From JAISFI01 sp031552425 (GTDB taxonomy: Bacteria; Bacteroidota; Bacteroidia; Bacteroidales; Azobacteroidaceae), in NCBI GenBank assembly GCA_031552425.1, contig JAVBMM010000037.1, positions 1-6,618 on the forward strand: a stretch of DNA of 6,618 nt, read 5' to 3'. Shown piece by piece: positions 1 to 6,344 of the stretch (position 1 is the stretch's first letter; every line of letters begins with the position of its first letter). The notes below the pieces were generated by a model. The model was not told the DNA's origin. It searched no databases and saw only the letters and a list, made by a program, of their open reading frames with translations. Position numbers and translations under genes: made by a program.

Positions 1-992
1 TTGGATGTTGTATTATTATCATGAAAATCCTCTGTTCCATAATAAATAGCTCTTGCTGCATCATCGGTTATGGAAGATACTTGATTACCATTGTAAGTAT
101 ATGATAAATTATCCGTAGCTCCTAAATTATAATACGAAATCATCACGCAACGATGCAAATGCAACATATTACCATTTTTGTCGTACTGGTAATTAGTGCT
201 ATAATCTCCTCCTCTGTCTGAAGGACTGTCATAATAACCACCTACTTCAAAATACTCAGCATTTGTCAAACGATTCAATCCATCATAAGTATAATGATAC
301 CTTCTAAACATATCATCTTCGTTTGAATACCATTTCATATAAGAAATGTTACCATTGTATCTCGGATTAGGGCCATCCTGGTATTTGAGATATTCACTAA
401 AAAACACACCATCTATTTCTGTGACCCAACCCCTGATATTATATTTATAATTAGTAGTCCTGTATCGATCATTATTAGCAGTACTTTTCTTTACCCTTCC
501 CAATTCGTCATATTCGTTTTTGGAAAGTAATTTTTCGGCTTGGTTGTTCAACTGATGTTTGGTATCTATCAAACGCCCGGCATGGTCGTAGGTATAAGTA
601 TAGAGTTCCGTTAACGGAGCTTGGTTGCCTGCCGTATGTTCAGTCAACTTTTTCAGGGTTTGCCCGGTAAAAGTATAGGCATAATATTCTTTGTCCAGAC
701 CATTCAAATGGTTAGTCGATTTCTTTTGTATAATACGGCCTTTATCGTCGTAATAGATTGCCGTAACAATTTCTCCGCCATTTTCCCCTAAAAGCCTCGC
801 ACGTGTACCTATCAGTAAACCTTTGGCGGAAGCATAAACCCGTCCATAACCTGCTTTTTCTTCGTATGAAAGGTTGCTCCTGAAACCGACTTCTTGTTCC
901 AACAGGTGTTCATAATCATCATAATGGTTTACCAGTAAAGTTTTATCGTAAGTAATTCGGGGAAGGGTATTCCATGTATAGCCTACATAAAT
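1..992 (-). CDS. Long partial Rhs-core fragment (cassette D), running off the window
   Basis: I translated this by hand: from 992 to the window edge there are about 330 codons with no stop. The frame begins immediately after the TAG of the preceding immunity-type gene and in phase with it. There is no in-frame ATG until 336-338, and no clear ribosome binding site, so this too is a 5'-truncated Rhs piece. It carries many YD-type repeats: RITYDKTLLVNHYDDYEHL at the start, AIYYDDKGRI, YTYTYDHAGRL, KNEYDELGRV, NYKYNIRGWVTEIDG, YHYTYDGLNRLTNAEY, TNYQYDKNGNMLHL and LSYTYNGNQVSSITD. This part of an Rhs protein lies N-terminal to the parts kept in cassettes A and B. Its last 70 or so visible codons align with the beginning of cassette C. 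The distal core and the toxin tip lie beyond coordinate 1. It may be the start of another cassette or a degraded remnant. Confidence 0.8.
   Translation of the reverse strand, partial: MYVGYTWNTLPRITYDKTLLVNHYDDYEHLLEQEVGFRSNLSYEEKAGYGRVYASAKGLLIGTRARLLGENGGEIVTAIYYDDKGRIIQKKSTNHLNGLDKEYYAYTFTGQTLKKLTEHTAGNQAPLTELYTYTYDHAGRLIDTKHQLNNQAEKLLSKNEYDELGRVKKSTANNDRYRTTNYKYNIRGWVTEIDGVFFSEYLKYQDGPNPRYNGNISYMKWYSNEDDMFRRYHYTYDGLNRLTNAEYFEVGGYYDSPSDRGGDYSTNYQYDKNGNMLHLHRCVMISYYNLGATDNLSYTYNGNQVSSITDDAARAIYYGTEDFHDNNTTS
156..209 (-). repeat. Rhs-core internal repeat shared by cassettes C and D (copy D)
   Basis: Partner of the 54-base block at 3110-3163, here embedded in an uninterrupted core. The codons before it read DSPSDRG, showing what a continuous core looks like at the point where cassette C is broken by a TAA. 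Confidence 0.8.
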
Positions 993-1628
993 CTACTCTT
1001 TTTTGTTTAAGTAATAATTTTGGAACTCACCCTGCAGACCTCTTGGATTAAGTTTCTTTTCATCGATTATAGTCCAATCTTCATTCTCAAAAACCCTTTG
1101 TGTTTCAAATATTACATTAATAACATTAGCTACATTTGATAATATTATTCTTTGAGGAGATTTTAATCCTTTTGTATCTTCAATCCAAAAAGATTTTACC
1201 CGTTCTTGAATGGCTACTTTTCCCAACTGACCCCATAACATAAGTGTATCTCCACTTTGAAGTATAGCTGACAAGCGATAAGATATATTCATTCCTCCTT
1301 TATCAGTTACATTAAAAATCATTCCTTTTACTTTTTTTTCAAACCGTTCATTTACAATAATTTTATCTCTTTGAGGGTAACTGTCTAAAATTAAACAACT
1401 ATTTCTTTTCTGCCAATTTCCAAAAACATCAATTTGAAGTCCCATAATTCCTTTCATTTTATAACTAAAATGTCCATCGGGATATAGAGATATAGTTTCA
1501 AAATAAGAATATGTTCCTTTAGTAAACTTATATGAATAAGTACCAGTTATTTCATTCTGAGAAAAGATTCGATTGGAAGTAATAAGAAAAAATATTATTA
1601 AAAATCCAACTATTTTATTTCCTTTCAT
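993..1628 (-). CDS. Exported beta-rich protein, probable immunity partner of the cassette C metallopeptidase
   Basis: The ATG at 1626-1628 overlaps the stop of the cassette C frame as ATGA, the classical arrangement for translational coupling. The 211-residue product begins MKGNKIVGFLIIFFLITSN, a signal peptide probably cleaved after IFSQ; no lipobox cysteine follows, so it should be periplasmic. The first half of the mature protein has a beta-strand rhythm: ITGTYSYKF, ETISLYPDGHFSYKM, then a GNW turn and a CLILDSYP strand. This resembles small lipocalin-like beta-barrel modules common in Bacteroidota exported proteins. The second half is less distinctive (GDTLMLWGQLG, then a helical stretch). 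It is AT-rich, unlike the Rhs core on its 3' side. Its place after a protease tip and its export suggest an inhibitor or immunity protein. Its stop codon is in the same frame as the Rhs fragment that follows. Specific family not recognised. Confidence 0.75.
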   Translation of the reverse strand: MKGNKIVGFLIIFFLITSNRIFSQNEITGTYSYKFTKGTYSYFETISLYPDGHFSYKMKGIMGLQIDVFGNWQKRNSCLILDSYPQRDKIIVNERFEKKVKGMIFNVTDKGGMNISYRLSAILQSGDTLMLWGQLGKVAIQERVKSFWIEDTKGLKSPQRIILSNVANVINVIFETQRVFENEDWTIIDEKKLNPRGLQGEFQNYYLNKKE

Positions 1629-3121
1629 TTTCTTATCCCCCAGCCTTTATTAAAATCATTGTCATATCCCTTGTATGCATCAGAAGGAGAGAGTCTGAGA
1701 GTCCCAGAATTAATGGTATTATTCCTAAGTTCTTTGCCTATTTTTGAATTTATATTAATTGGACCTTCTGGTAAACCCTCATATGCAGGAGGAAGCATTG
1801 TTCTCCCAAAAGATCTTACGTCAGAATTACCCCACTTATTTCTTGCTGGATTAGTAAAGAATAATACTCCAGAGCTCAACATTCGTTCTCTATTATATGC
1901 TGCAGTTTCGTCAGAAATATCATATAAAGATCCAAATCCTTTTCCATCAAGCCTAAATGAAATTTCTCCTTTCTCGTATTGATATGCATGCTTTAATTCA
2001 TGTCCTACTAGTCCTAGAGAAGCATCTCCAATCCCAATCATAATGTCACCTTTATCAAAATAGACTCCACCACCTTTGCCTCCTGAATTAAAAACACGAT
2101 ATACCTGATCGGATTTTTCGAGAGTGGAATATTCTTTCAAAACTGATTTATATGAATCTTCCAATTGTTCAAGGGCTTTTTTCATTCCCTCTGACAAACC
2201 TTCTGCCTTTAGCGCTTTTTGAATAGAACCAAATTGGCTATTCATTTGATCCTTATGTTTTTTATAAATCTCATCCGGATCTTCAACTATCATTCCCGTC
2301 GGGTCAACATATTTTACAGGGTTATTTAGACAGTAAGCATACGGACTAACCGAATAATCCTTTTCTGCTAGTGGATCCGGTCCTTTCCAAATACCTTCTG
2401 TAGCGGAATACATCCGGGCGCCGTAGTCGTACCAATTCAGTCTATGGTCTTTTTGTTGTTCCTTGCCATTGTATTTGTAGGGGTGATCATTTTCACAACT
2501 AATACCAAACATCGACCCGAACGGATAATAATGGTTACATTTATCATTATAATATTCATCACTCATCACCCGGATACTTCCCAAGTGATCTTTTATGTAA
2601 TAATTGTAATCATACCTGTTTCCTTGATGATAAATATGTCCGTTAGGTAAAAGGATACGTTCCAATACATTATCCCGGTAGACATAATTATTAAGGTAAT
2701 CAATCGGAGAAAGTTCATAGTCAAATTCAGATTCTTCCGATTCGGTGGTTTGGCTCAATGGACTATACTGATCATCAAGATTTGTCCCTATTATCATCCT
2801 CCGCTTTACGCCTAAAGCGTCATATACATAAGTCAAGGTATTTCCTCCTCCAAAGGTAATCTTTTCAGGTAAATTCAAATAATTGTAGGTAATATTTTTA
2901 ATCCCTTTATTTAAATCCTTGTTTACATAGCCATTAGCGTTGTATGTGAAATCATCCGAATCTTTGTGATTATCCCGAAAGGCTTCCGAACCATAAAACA
3001 ATAAAGCTTCTTCTGTATCAGTAATTGAAAGCACTTGGTTACCATCGTAATTATAACTAAGATTATTAGCAGATTGTAAGGTGCCATCATAATTAGAAAT
3101 ACCACGGAACAAATGCAACAT
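1625..3121 (-). CDS. Orphan Rhs-core fragment with zincin metallopeptidase toxin tip (cassette C)
   Basis: The frame is open from 3163 (GDYSTNYQYDKNGN), just after a TAA at 3164-3166. The first ATG is at 3119-3121, inside the core and without a clear ribosome binding site, so the gene is a 5'-truncated remnant. From that ATG it has 498 residues. Residues 1-276 are core: YD repeats (YNYDGNQV, YVYDALGVKRRM), KDHLGSIRVMSD near 178-188, YYPFG near 198-202, KYNGKE at 216-221, YDYGARMYSATEGIWKGPDP, SPYAYCLNNPV and DPTG at 273-276. Residues 277-498 are the tip. It starts with a lysine-rich helical stretch (near 283-337), followed by VGHELKHAYQYE with HExxH at 374-378, and DETAAYNRE at 404-412, where E405 is a candidate third zinc ligand as in gluzincins. 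This implies a zinc metallopeptidase, different from that of cassette A. The TGA overlaps the next gene by four bases. Confidence 0.82.
   Translation of the reverse strand: MLHLFRGISNYDGTLQSANNLSYNYDGNQVLSITDTEEALLFYGSEAFRDNHKDSDDFTYNANGYVNKDLNKGIKNITYNYLNLPEKITFGGGNTLTYVYDALGVKRRMIIGTNLDDQYSPLSQTTESEESEFDYELSPIDYLNNYVYRDNVLERILLPNGHIYHQGNRYDYNYYIKDHLGSIRVMSDEYYNDKCNHYYPFGSMFGISCENDHPYKYNGKEQQKDHRLNWYDYGARMYSATEGIWKGPDPLAEKDYSVSPYAYCLNNPVKYVDPTGMIVEDPDEIYKKHKDQMNSQFGSIQKALKAEGLSEGMKKALEQLEDSYKSVLKEYSTLEKSDQVYRVFNSGGKGGGVYFDKGDIMIGIGDASLGLVGHELKHAYQYEKGEISFRLDGKGFGSLYDISDETAAYNRERMLSSGVLFFTNPARNKWGNSDVRSFGRTMLPPAYEGLPEGPININSKIGKELRNNTINSGTLRLSPSDAYKGYDNDFNKGWGIRK
2294..2482 (-). repeat. Rhs-core terminal repeat, copy C
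   Basis: These 63 codons run from PYKYNGKE to DPTG and align with the last 63 codons of copies A and B. The copy carries QQKDHRLNW where A and B have FDRM(H/Y)GLNY, but shares the YSATEGIWKGPDPLAEK block with B almost base for base. Confidence 0.85.
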
Positions 3122-3163
3122 ATTCCCATTTTTATCGTATTGATAATTAGTGCTATAATCTCC
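3110..3163 (-). repeat. Rhs-core internal repeat shared by cassettes C and D (copy C)
   Basis: Bases 3110-3163 match 156-209 with 4 differences in 54, encoding GDYSTNYQYDKNGNMLHL in both. Beyond the 3' end of this block (minus-strand sense) the two cores stay recognisable in protein but differ strongly in DNA. The block marks the 5' limit of clear core homology in cassette C. Confidence 0.8.
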
Positions 3164-3223
3164 TTATCTGCCTTTTCTTTTCAATTTGTAATTGCATAAT
3201 TCATATTCTTACAAAACAAACAA
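3164..3223 (-). other. Spacer between the RDD gene and the cassette C core
   Basis: These 60 bases are AT-rich and separate the RDD stop from the point where clear Rhs-core homology begins. At 3164-3166 an in-frame TAA sits where cassette D, which aligns here, has a glycine codon. A few matching bases continue to about 3170, so the core homology fades across the stop. I see no convincing terminator, and no TAnnTTTG promoter in the minus-strand direction. Confidence 0.5.
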
Positions 3224-3712
3224 CTATTTTATTAAATAAGATATCATCCATATTGCAAAGAAAAAAGAAAGTGTAATAAAAAAAACAATAATCCTATAAA
3301 CAATTAAGAGTAAAGGGTTAGATTTATATTTGATTTTTCGAGATACATCAACAACTTCGGTTTTACAAATAATATCCCCCAATCTTTTCCCTCTGTTATT
3401 CATCATATAAAGAGCATCTATCGGTTGCAATAAAGCTATTATATTTCTTACAATAATATTTCGCAAATTAGCAGCGTCTCCGTTTTCTGTTATAATTTGT
3501 AATTTTAAAATTCTTTTTCCTATACTTTGCCCATTAATAATATCTTTACAAAAAAATAAACTATAAATGATTGCTGTAGCCAAACTATAAACACAAAGAA
3601 AACTTCTATTTATATTAGTCATTAATATAATCAATATAAATACTTCTAATACTCCTAATATAGTTATATCTATTAGAAATGCTGTAAATCTTTTTTTGAT
3701 TAATTTTCTCAC
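3224..3712 (-). CDS. RDD-domain integral membrane protein, candidate immunity protein for cassette B
   Basis: The start is GTG at 3710-3712, four bases after the stop of the cassette B frame, with AAGGA about eight bases upstream. The protein has 162 residues, normal for a single RDD domain. Features of the family that can be seen: an arginine followed by an aspartate in the first helix (R8 and D15 in KKRFTAFLID), the GQSIGKRILKLQI loop at 61-73, R84 and D99, and NRGKRLGDIICKTEVV at 106-121. Hydrophobic helices lie near 10-32, 36-55 and 133-160, with a weaker one near 87-103. RDD proteins are inner-membrane proteins, some linked to ion transport. Here the position directly after an Rhs toxin tip suggests an immunity role against a membrane-active toxin. 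The gene is very AT-rich compared with the core DNA around it. Family assignment is good; the immunity role is inferred. Confidence 0.8.
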   Translation of the reverse strand: MRKLIKKRFTAFLIDITILGVLEVFILIILMTNINRSFLCVYSLATAIIYSLFFCKDIINGQSIGKRILKLQIITENGDAANLRNIIVRNIIALLQPIDALYMMNNRGKRLGDIICKTEVVDVSRKIKYKSNPLLLIVYRIIVFFITLSFFFAIWMISYLIK

Positions 3713-3716
3713 GTAG

Positions 3717-4487
3717 CTATTCCTTCGTTAATAAATCGTATAGGGCCTTTGCCGTTTTCTCTGTATCTAAGCCTAATTCAACACCCAATCCAAGTGCTGC
3801 TTTAACTTTTAAATCTGCAGCTTTTACTCCATTTTCTGTTGTTGTAGTTGATCGACTTGTAGATTGATTTGTTTCTATTGTTTCTGTTTGATAAAATTCG
3901 AATACTGAAACTCCAATTGAAATATTATTTTCTGTAACGGTTGTTTTTCCTGTGTCAGTTGTTGTAGTTCCTGTACTAAAAGAAACGACACCTGCATCAA
4001 TTTCAACACCTTTACTTGTTCGTGGTGTATTCTTACCTGGAGTAAAAGTTCCATCTCTAACTCCTATTAAATCAAAGGACCCCGCGTTAGCGTCTAATCC
4101 AACTTTAGCAACAGAAATATCAATATTTGCAGAAGCTTGAAATCCTATAGATATAACTGCTGTAGAAGCTTTATATAAATCTTTAGCAAATTGCAACCAA
4201 TGTGCTGGATTTTTGGGGTCTCTTCCATCCGGGTCAACAAATTTCACCGGATTATTCAAACAATAAACATACGGACTGATGGAATAATACTTCTCAGCTA
4301 ATGGATCCGGTCCTTTCCAAATACCTTCTGTGGCGGAATACATCCGGGCGCCGTAGTCATAATAGTTCAAACCATACATCCGGTCAAATTCCTTACCGTT
4401 GTATTTGTAGGGCTGGACACTTCCAGTCCATGATTCCAAAATCCGATGTGATTTTTTCAATAAATACATCAAATTGTACCTGTACAA
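3717..4487 (-). CDS. Short orphan Rhs-core fragment with glycine/threonine-rich beta-type toxin tip (cassette B)
   Basis: The frame has 256 codons from TTG 4487, or 250 from the ATG at 4467-4469, which I find equally possible; neither has a clear ribosome binding site. Residues 1-17 match nothing in the window. Residues 18-88 are only the last part of an Rhs core: SWTGSVQPYKYNGKEFDRM, YDYGARMYSATEGIWKGPDP, SPYVYCLNNPV and DPDG at 85-88. Residues 89-256 are the variable tip. It begins with an amphipathic stretch near HWLQFAKDLYKAS, then alternating beta-like segments rich in glycine, threonine and serine (near 112-143, 160-200 and 205-220), then an alanine/leucine/glycine-rich end. There is no HExxH or other nuclease or protease motif I recognise. 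The alternating strands, and a multi-pass membrane protein as the next gene, suggest an envelope- or membrane-acting tip. That is inference; the toxin fold is unidentified. Confidence 0.7.
   Translation of the reverse strand: MYRYNLMYLLKKSHRILESWTGSVQPYKYNGKEFDRMYGLNYYDYGARMYSATEGIWKGPDPLAEKYYSISPYVYCLNNPVKFVDPDGRDPKNPAHWLQFAKDLYKASTAVISIGFQASANIDISVAKVGLDANAGSFDLIGVRDGTFTPGKNTPRTSKGVEIDAGVVSFSTGTTTTDTGKTTVTENNISIGVSVFEFYQTETIETNQSTSRSTTTTENGVKAADLKVKAALGLGVELGLDTEKTAKALYDLLTKE
4224..4436 (-). repeat. Rhs-core terminal repeat, copy B (mosaic)
   Basis: The 5' half (minus-strand sense) matches copy A closely and the 3' half matches copy C closely. Bases 4302-4358 differ from 2372-2428 at one position of 57, whereas upstream of 4358 the similarity to copy C drops sharply. 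The switch falls at the segment encoding the YDYGAR box, a natural crossover point because it is conserved in all copies. Confidence 0.8.
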
Positions 4488-4515
4488 GATAAGATACGAA
4501 AAAAATAGCTCATAA
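4437..4515 (-). other. Junction segment between the cassette A partner gene and the cassette B core
   Basis: This is the non-homologous stretch before the recognisable Rhs core of cassette B starts at 4436. It holds the two possible starts of the B frame (TTG at 4485-4487, ATG at 4467-4469) and an in-frame extension reading MYLLKKSHRIL that has no counterpart in the other cores. An imperfect palindrome, ttgtacctgtacaa, lies at 4474-4487 with 6-base arms and a 2-base centre, right over the TTG. Its role is unknown: it may be chance, or mark a joining or regulatory site. I see no terminator or Bacteroidota-type promoter here. Confidence 0.4.
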
Positions 4516-5160
4516 TTATTTTATTTTTTTATGCGAACCATATTGTACTCCCTTTTTGTAGAGAAGATGACTTTTATAATCGATAAAACTATAATTTGCA
4601 AATTTAACTATTGAAGCTGTTGAACTTTGCCAAAAAGATTTAACATAATTAAAGTTTGCAATTGGAAGATAAACGAATGATTGAAAATTTTTATTTCCAA
4701 TGTTATGATATTGAAAACAACTACATAAGTCACCTGATATTGGAGTGGCATAAACAATAATTTTATCCTTTGCCTTCTTGTTTTCTGTCCAACCTATGCT
4801 AATAGTCTGTATTTCAGTGCGATTATTGTCTATTAAAGTCATTAAATTATCAACATCGGATTCATATTCTTTGGAGAAACCTAGCCTTGTTTCGTTTGTT
4901 GAAATAAAAATATCAATACTATCTCCTTTCTGACAATCATCTAGATTATCTTTTGAAAATTCACCTACAACCAAATATAAAGGATAAAGATAAAAACTCG
5001 TATCTTTTATTGAATCTATTGGAGCTATCCAATAGTATTTTTGAAAATTCTTATCAATATTCCTTTTTGACTCAAAAGTAATAATTAAATACTGAACTTG
5101 TTGAGCATAACTTGACGAAAAAATCAATAAGAAAAAGGTAAACATTAATTTATTTTTCAT
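4516..5160 (-). CDS. Exported protein, probable immunity partner of the cassette A protease
   Basis: I choose the ATG at 5158-5160 (MKNKLMFTFF), 214 residues. A GGAG lies nine bases upstream of it, and the signal peptide then starts with two lysines. In-frame ATGs at 5164-5166 and 5182-5184 would add residues unlike a signal peptide. A hydrophobic stretch ends at SSSYAQQ, consistent with signal peptidase I cleavage after SYA. There is no lipobox cysteine, so a periplasmic protein is expected. The mature part is mixed alpha/beta, with a CSC pair near the middle and a basic C-terminus (GSHKKIK). I recognise no named family. The gene overlaps the 3' end of the protease frame by 11 bases, suggesting translational coupling. 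Following a toxin tip directly and being exported, it most likely neutralises the protease in the periplasm; that role is inferred from context only. Confidence 0.75.
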   Translation of the reverse strand: MKNKLMFTFFLLIFSSSYAQQVQYLIITFESKRNIDKNFQKYYWIAPIDSIKDTSFYLYPLYLVVGEFSKDNLDDCQKGDSIDIFISTNETRLGFSKEYESDVDNLMTLIDNNRTEIQTISIGWTENKKAKDKIIVYATPISGDLCSCFQYHNIGNKNFQSFVYLPIANFNYVKSFWQSSTASIVKFANYSFIDYKSHLLYKKGVQYGSHKKIK

Positions 5161-6316
5161 AAGCATTTCTCCATATTTCATCAACTTCTGAAGAAATTAA
5201 TCCTCCTGGAGGATAATCCATTAGTCCTCCAGTTGAGTTTGGATAATTATCATTTAATTTTAAAGTATGTCCTATTTCATGAGACAATGTAGTCTGAGGA
5301 GAATTTAGAGCTTCTGTAACATAAATACCATTACTCAGGCCCAAAGAACCTTCTGTTGGGCGTGTAGTTACTACAGCAGCTAAAGCTTTAATATTATTTC
5401 CTCCAAAATCCTTCTGACTAGTTTTCAAAGCATGAGCTGTTGCAATTTCTCTGATTTGTCTTGTCGTTCCTCCTTTCGTATCAGCAGTTTCAACTCCACT
5501 CACATTAAACTTAAACTTTACTGTTTCACCTAAGGAGTTTTTGGTTCCTTTTCCATTACTACCATTGTAAGTATCACTTAATCTTTGTTTTACATCCACT
5601 ATTCTTTCATTATTAGATTTCTCTATTTTAGTATTTTGCTTTTCAATTTTGGCAATTTGTGTTGTAGTCGCATTTTGAGGTATTGACTTTTTTTGTTCAA
5701 CTAAAACGACAATATTTGATTCAATAATCTTATTTCCATTTTCGTCAGTATATTTTATACCTTCTTTTCCTGTGGGGTCTTTATATCTTACCGGATTATT
5801 TAGACAGTAAGCATACGGACTTACCGAATAATACTTTTCGTCCAAAGGATCCATTACATGCCAACGACCTAACAGAGGATCGTAATGACGGGCACCGTAA
5901 TCGTAATAGTTCAAACCGTGCATCCGATCAAATTCCTTGCCGTTGTATTTGTAGGGCTGGACGCTTCCAGTCCATGATTCGTCAGGGAAAGGTGTCCCGA
6001 ATGGAAAGTATTCGGTGCGCTGTACAAGTTCTGTAGCATTTGCTTGCTTACGGACAACATCCCTGTTATTCCCTAAATAATCTTTATTGTAAAAATGATC
6101 CGTTCCTTTCAACAATGCTCCCACCTGCTCAAACTGGGTATAACCTCCCGGAAACAGTATCTTGTCTATATTCCCGTTCTCGTAAATGATATTTCCGGCA
6201 TAATCTTTGGTCACAACATGTGCAATCTGAGCATCCTGCAGGTTGGCTACTTCTCCCTGGCTCAAAGGTTGCAACACATGAGGTTTTACAGTAACATGCT
6301 TGGTTTTCAGCTTCAC
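5150..6316 (-). CDS. Orphan Rhs-core fragment with metzincin-like metalloprotease toxin tip (cassette A)
   Basis: Numbering is from a GTG at 6314-6316; no ATG or clear ribosome binding site precedes it. The frame is open further back to 6334 and reads HYDTSGVK, a normal Rhs phrase, just after an in-frame TAA at 6335-6337, so the 5' end is truncated rather than native. Residues 1-183 are the end of an Rhs core: FPFGTPF near 104-110, PYKYNGKEFDRM near 121-132, YDYGAR near 138-143, SPYAYCLNNPV near 166-176 and the DPTG boundary at 180-183. Residues 184-388 are the variable tip. It has a lysine/glutamine-rich stretch near 209-245, then HEIGH at 346-350 followed by D356, giving HExxHxxxxxD, and GGLMDYP at 363-369 as a plausible Met-turn. 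This implies a zinc protease of metzincin type with His/His/Asp ligands, as in snapalysin, though the usual glycine is a lysine (K353). Substrate unknown. Expression as an orphan is uncertain. Confidence 0.8.
   Translation of the reverse strand: MKLKTKHVTVKPHVLQPLSQGEVANLQDAQIAHVVTKDYAGNIIYENGNIDKILFPGGYTQFEQVGALLKGTDHFYNKDYLGNNRDVVRKQANATELVQRTEYFPFGTPFPDESWTGSVQPYKYNGKEFDRMHGLNYYDYGARHYDPLLGRWHVMDPLDEKYYSVSPYAYCLNNPVRYKDPTGKEGIKYTDENGNKIIESNIVVLVEQKKSIPQNATTTQIAKIEKQNTKIEKSNNERIVDVKQRLSDTYNGSNGKGTKNSLGETVKFKFNVSGVETADTKGGTTRQIREIATAHALKTSQKDFGGNNIKALAAVVTTRPTEGSLGLSNGIYVTEALNSPQTTLSHEIGHTLKLNDNYPNSTGGLMDYPPGGLISSEVDEIWRNAYEK
5768..5980 (-). repeat. Rhs-core terminal repeat, copy A
   Basis: These 71 codons run from ESWTGSVQPYKYNGKE to the DPTG boundary and align without gaps to copy B at 4224-4436. 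In the part encoding SWTG to YDYG (5895-5980 against 4351-4436) I count 7 mismatches in 86 bases. In the remainder the copies diverge: copy A encodes RHYDPLLGRWHVMDP where B encodes RMYSATEGIWKGPDP. Confidence 0.85.
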
Positions 6317-6344
6317 GCCTGAAGTATCGTAGTGTTATTTTAAT

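Noticed and set aside
1659..1982. Plus-strand open frame of about 107 codons opposite the cassette C tip
   Set aside because: It lies wholly antisense to a frame with a clear metallopeptidase motif, and its product has no recognisable features.
2444..2650. Plus-strand hydrophobic open frame opposite the cassette C core
   Set aside because: The hydrophobic runs are the antisense of aspartate/tyrosine-rich Rhs core codons; a shadow, not a membrane peptide.
3187..3213. Inverted repeat ttgtaa/ttacaa in the spacer after the RDD gene, considered as a terminator
   Set aside because: The arms are only six AT-rich bases with a long loop and no following T-run on the minus strand.
4601..4608. TAnnTTTG-type Bacteroidota -7 promoter match on the minus strand (also near 4972-4979)
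   Set aside because: Both matches are inside the exported partner gene, with no supporting -33 element identified, and such short motifs are expected by chance in AT-rich DNA.
1170..4650. Both exported partner proteins contain the pentapeptide VKSFW
   Set aside because: The surrounding residues do not align; a shared pentapeptide is too weak to claim a common family.
2294..5980. Direct repeats that might be CRISPR or transposon ends
   Set aside because: The repeats are coding Rhs-core segments in three unequal contexts, without regular spacers, terminal inverted repeats or a transposase.
4474..6025. A shared 9-mer, ctgtacaag, at about the same distance beyond the core homology in cassettes A (near 6014-6022) and B (4480-4488), hinting that the B junction is degraded Rhs core
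   Set aside because: The sequence between the 9-mer and the core does not align convincingly and differs in length by about four bases, so chance is as likely.
6095..6322. Plus-strand open frame opposite the cassette A core
   Set aside because: Antisense to recognisable Rhs core, with no ribosome binding site or domain.
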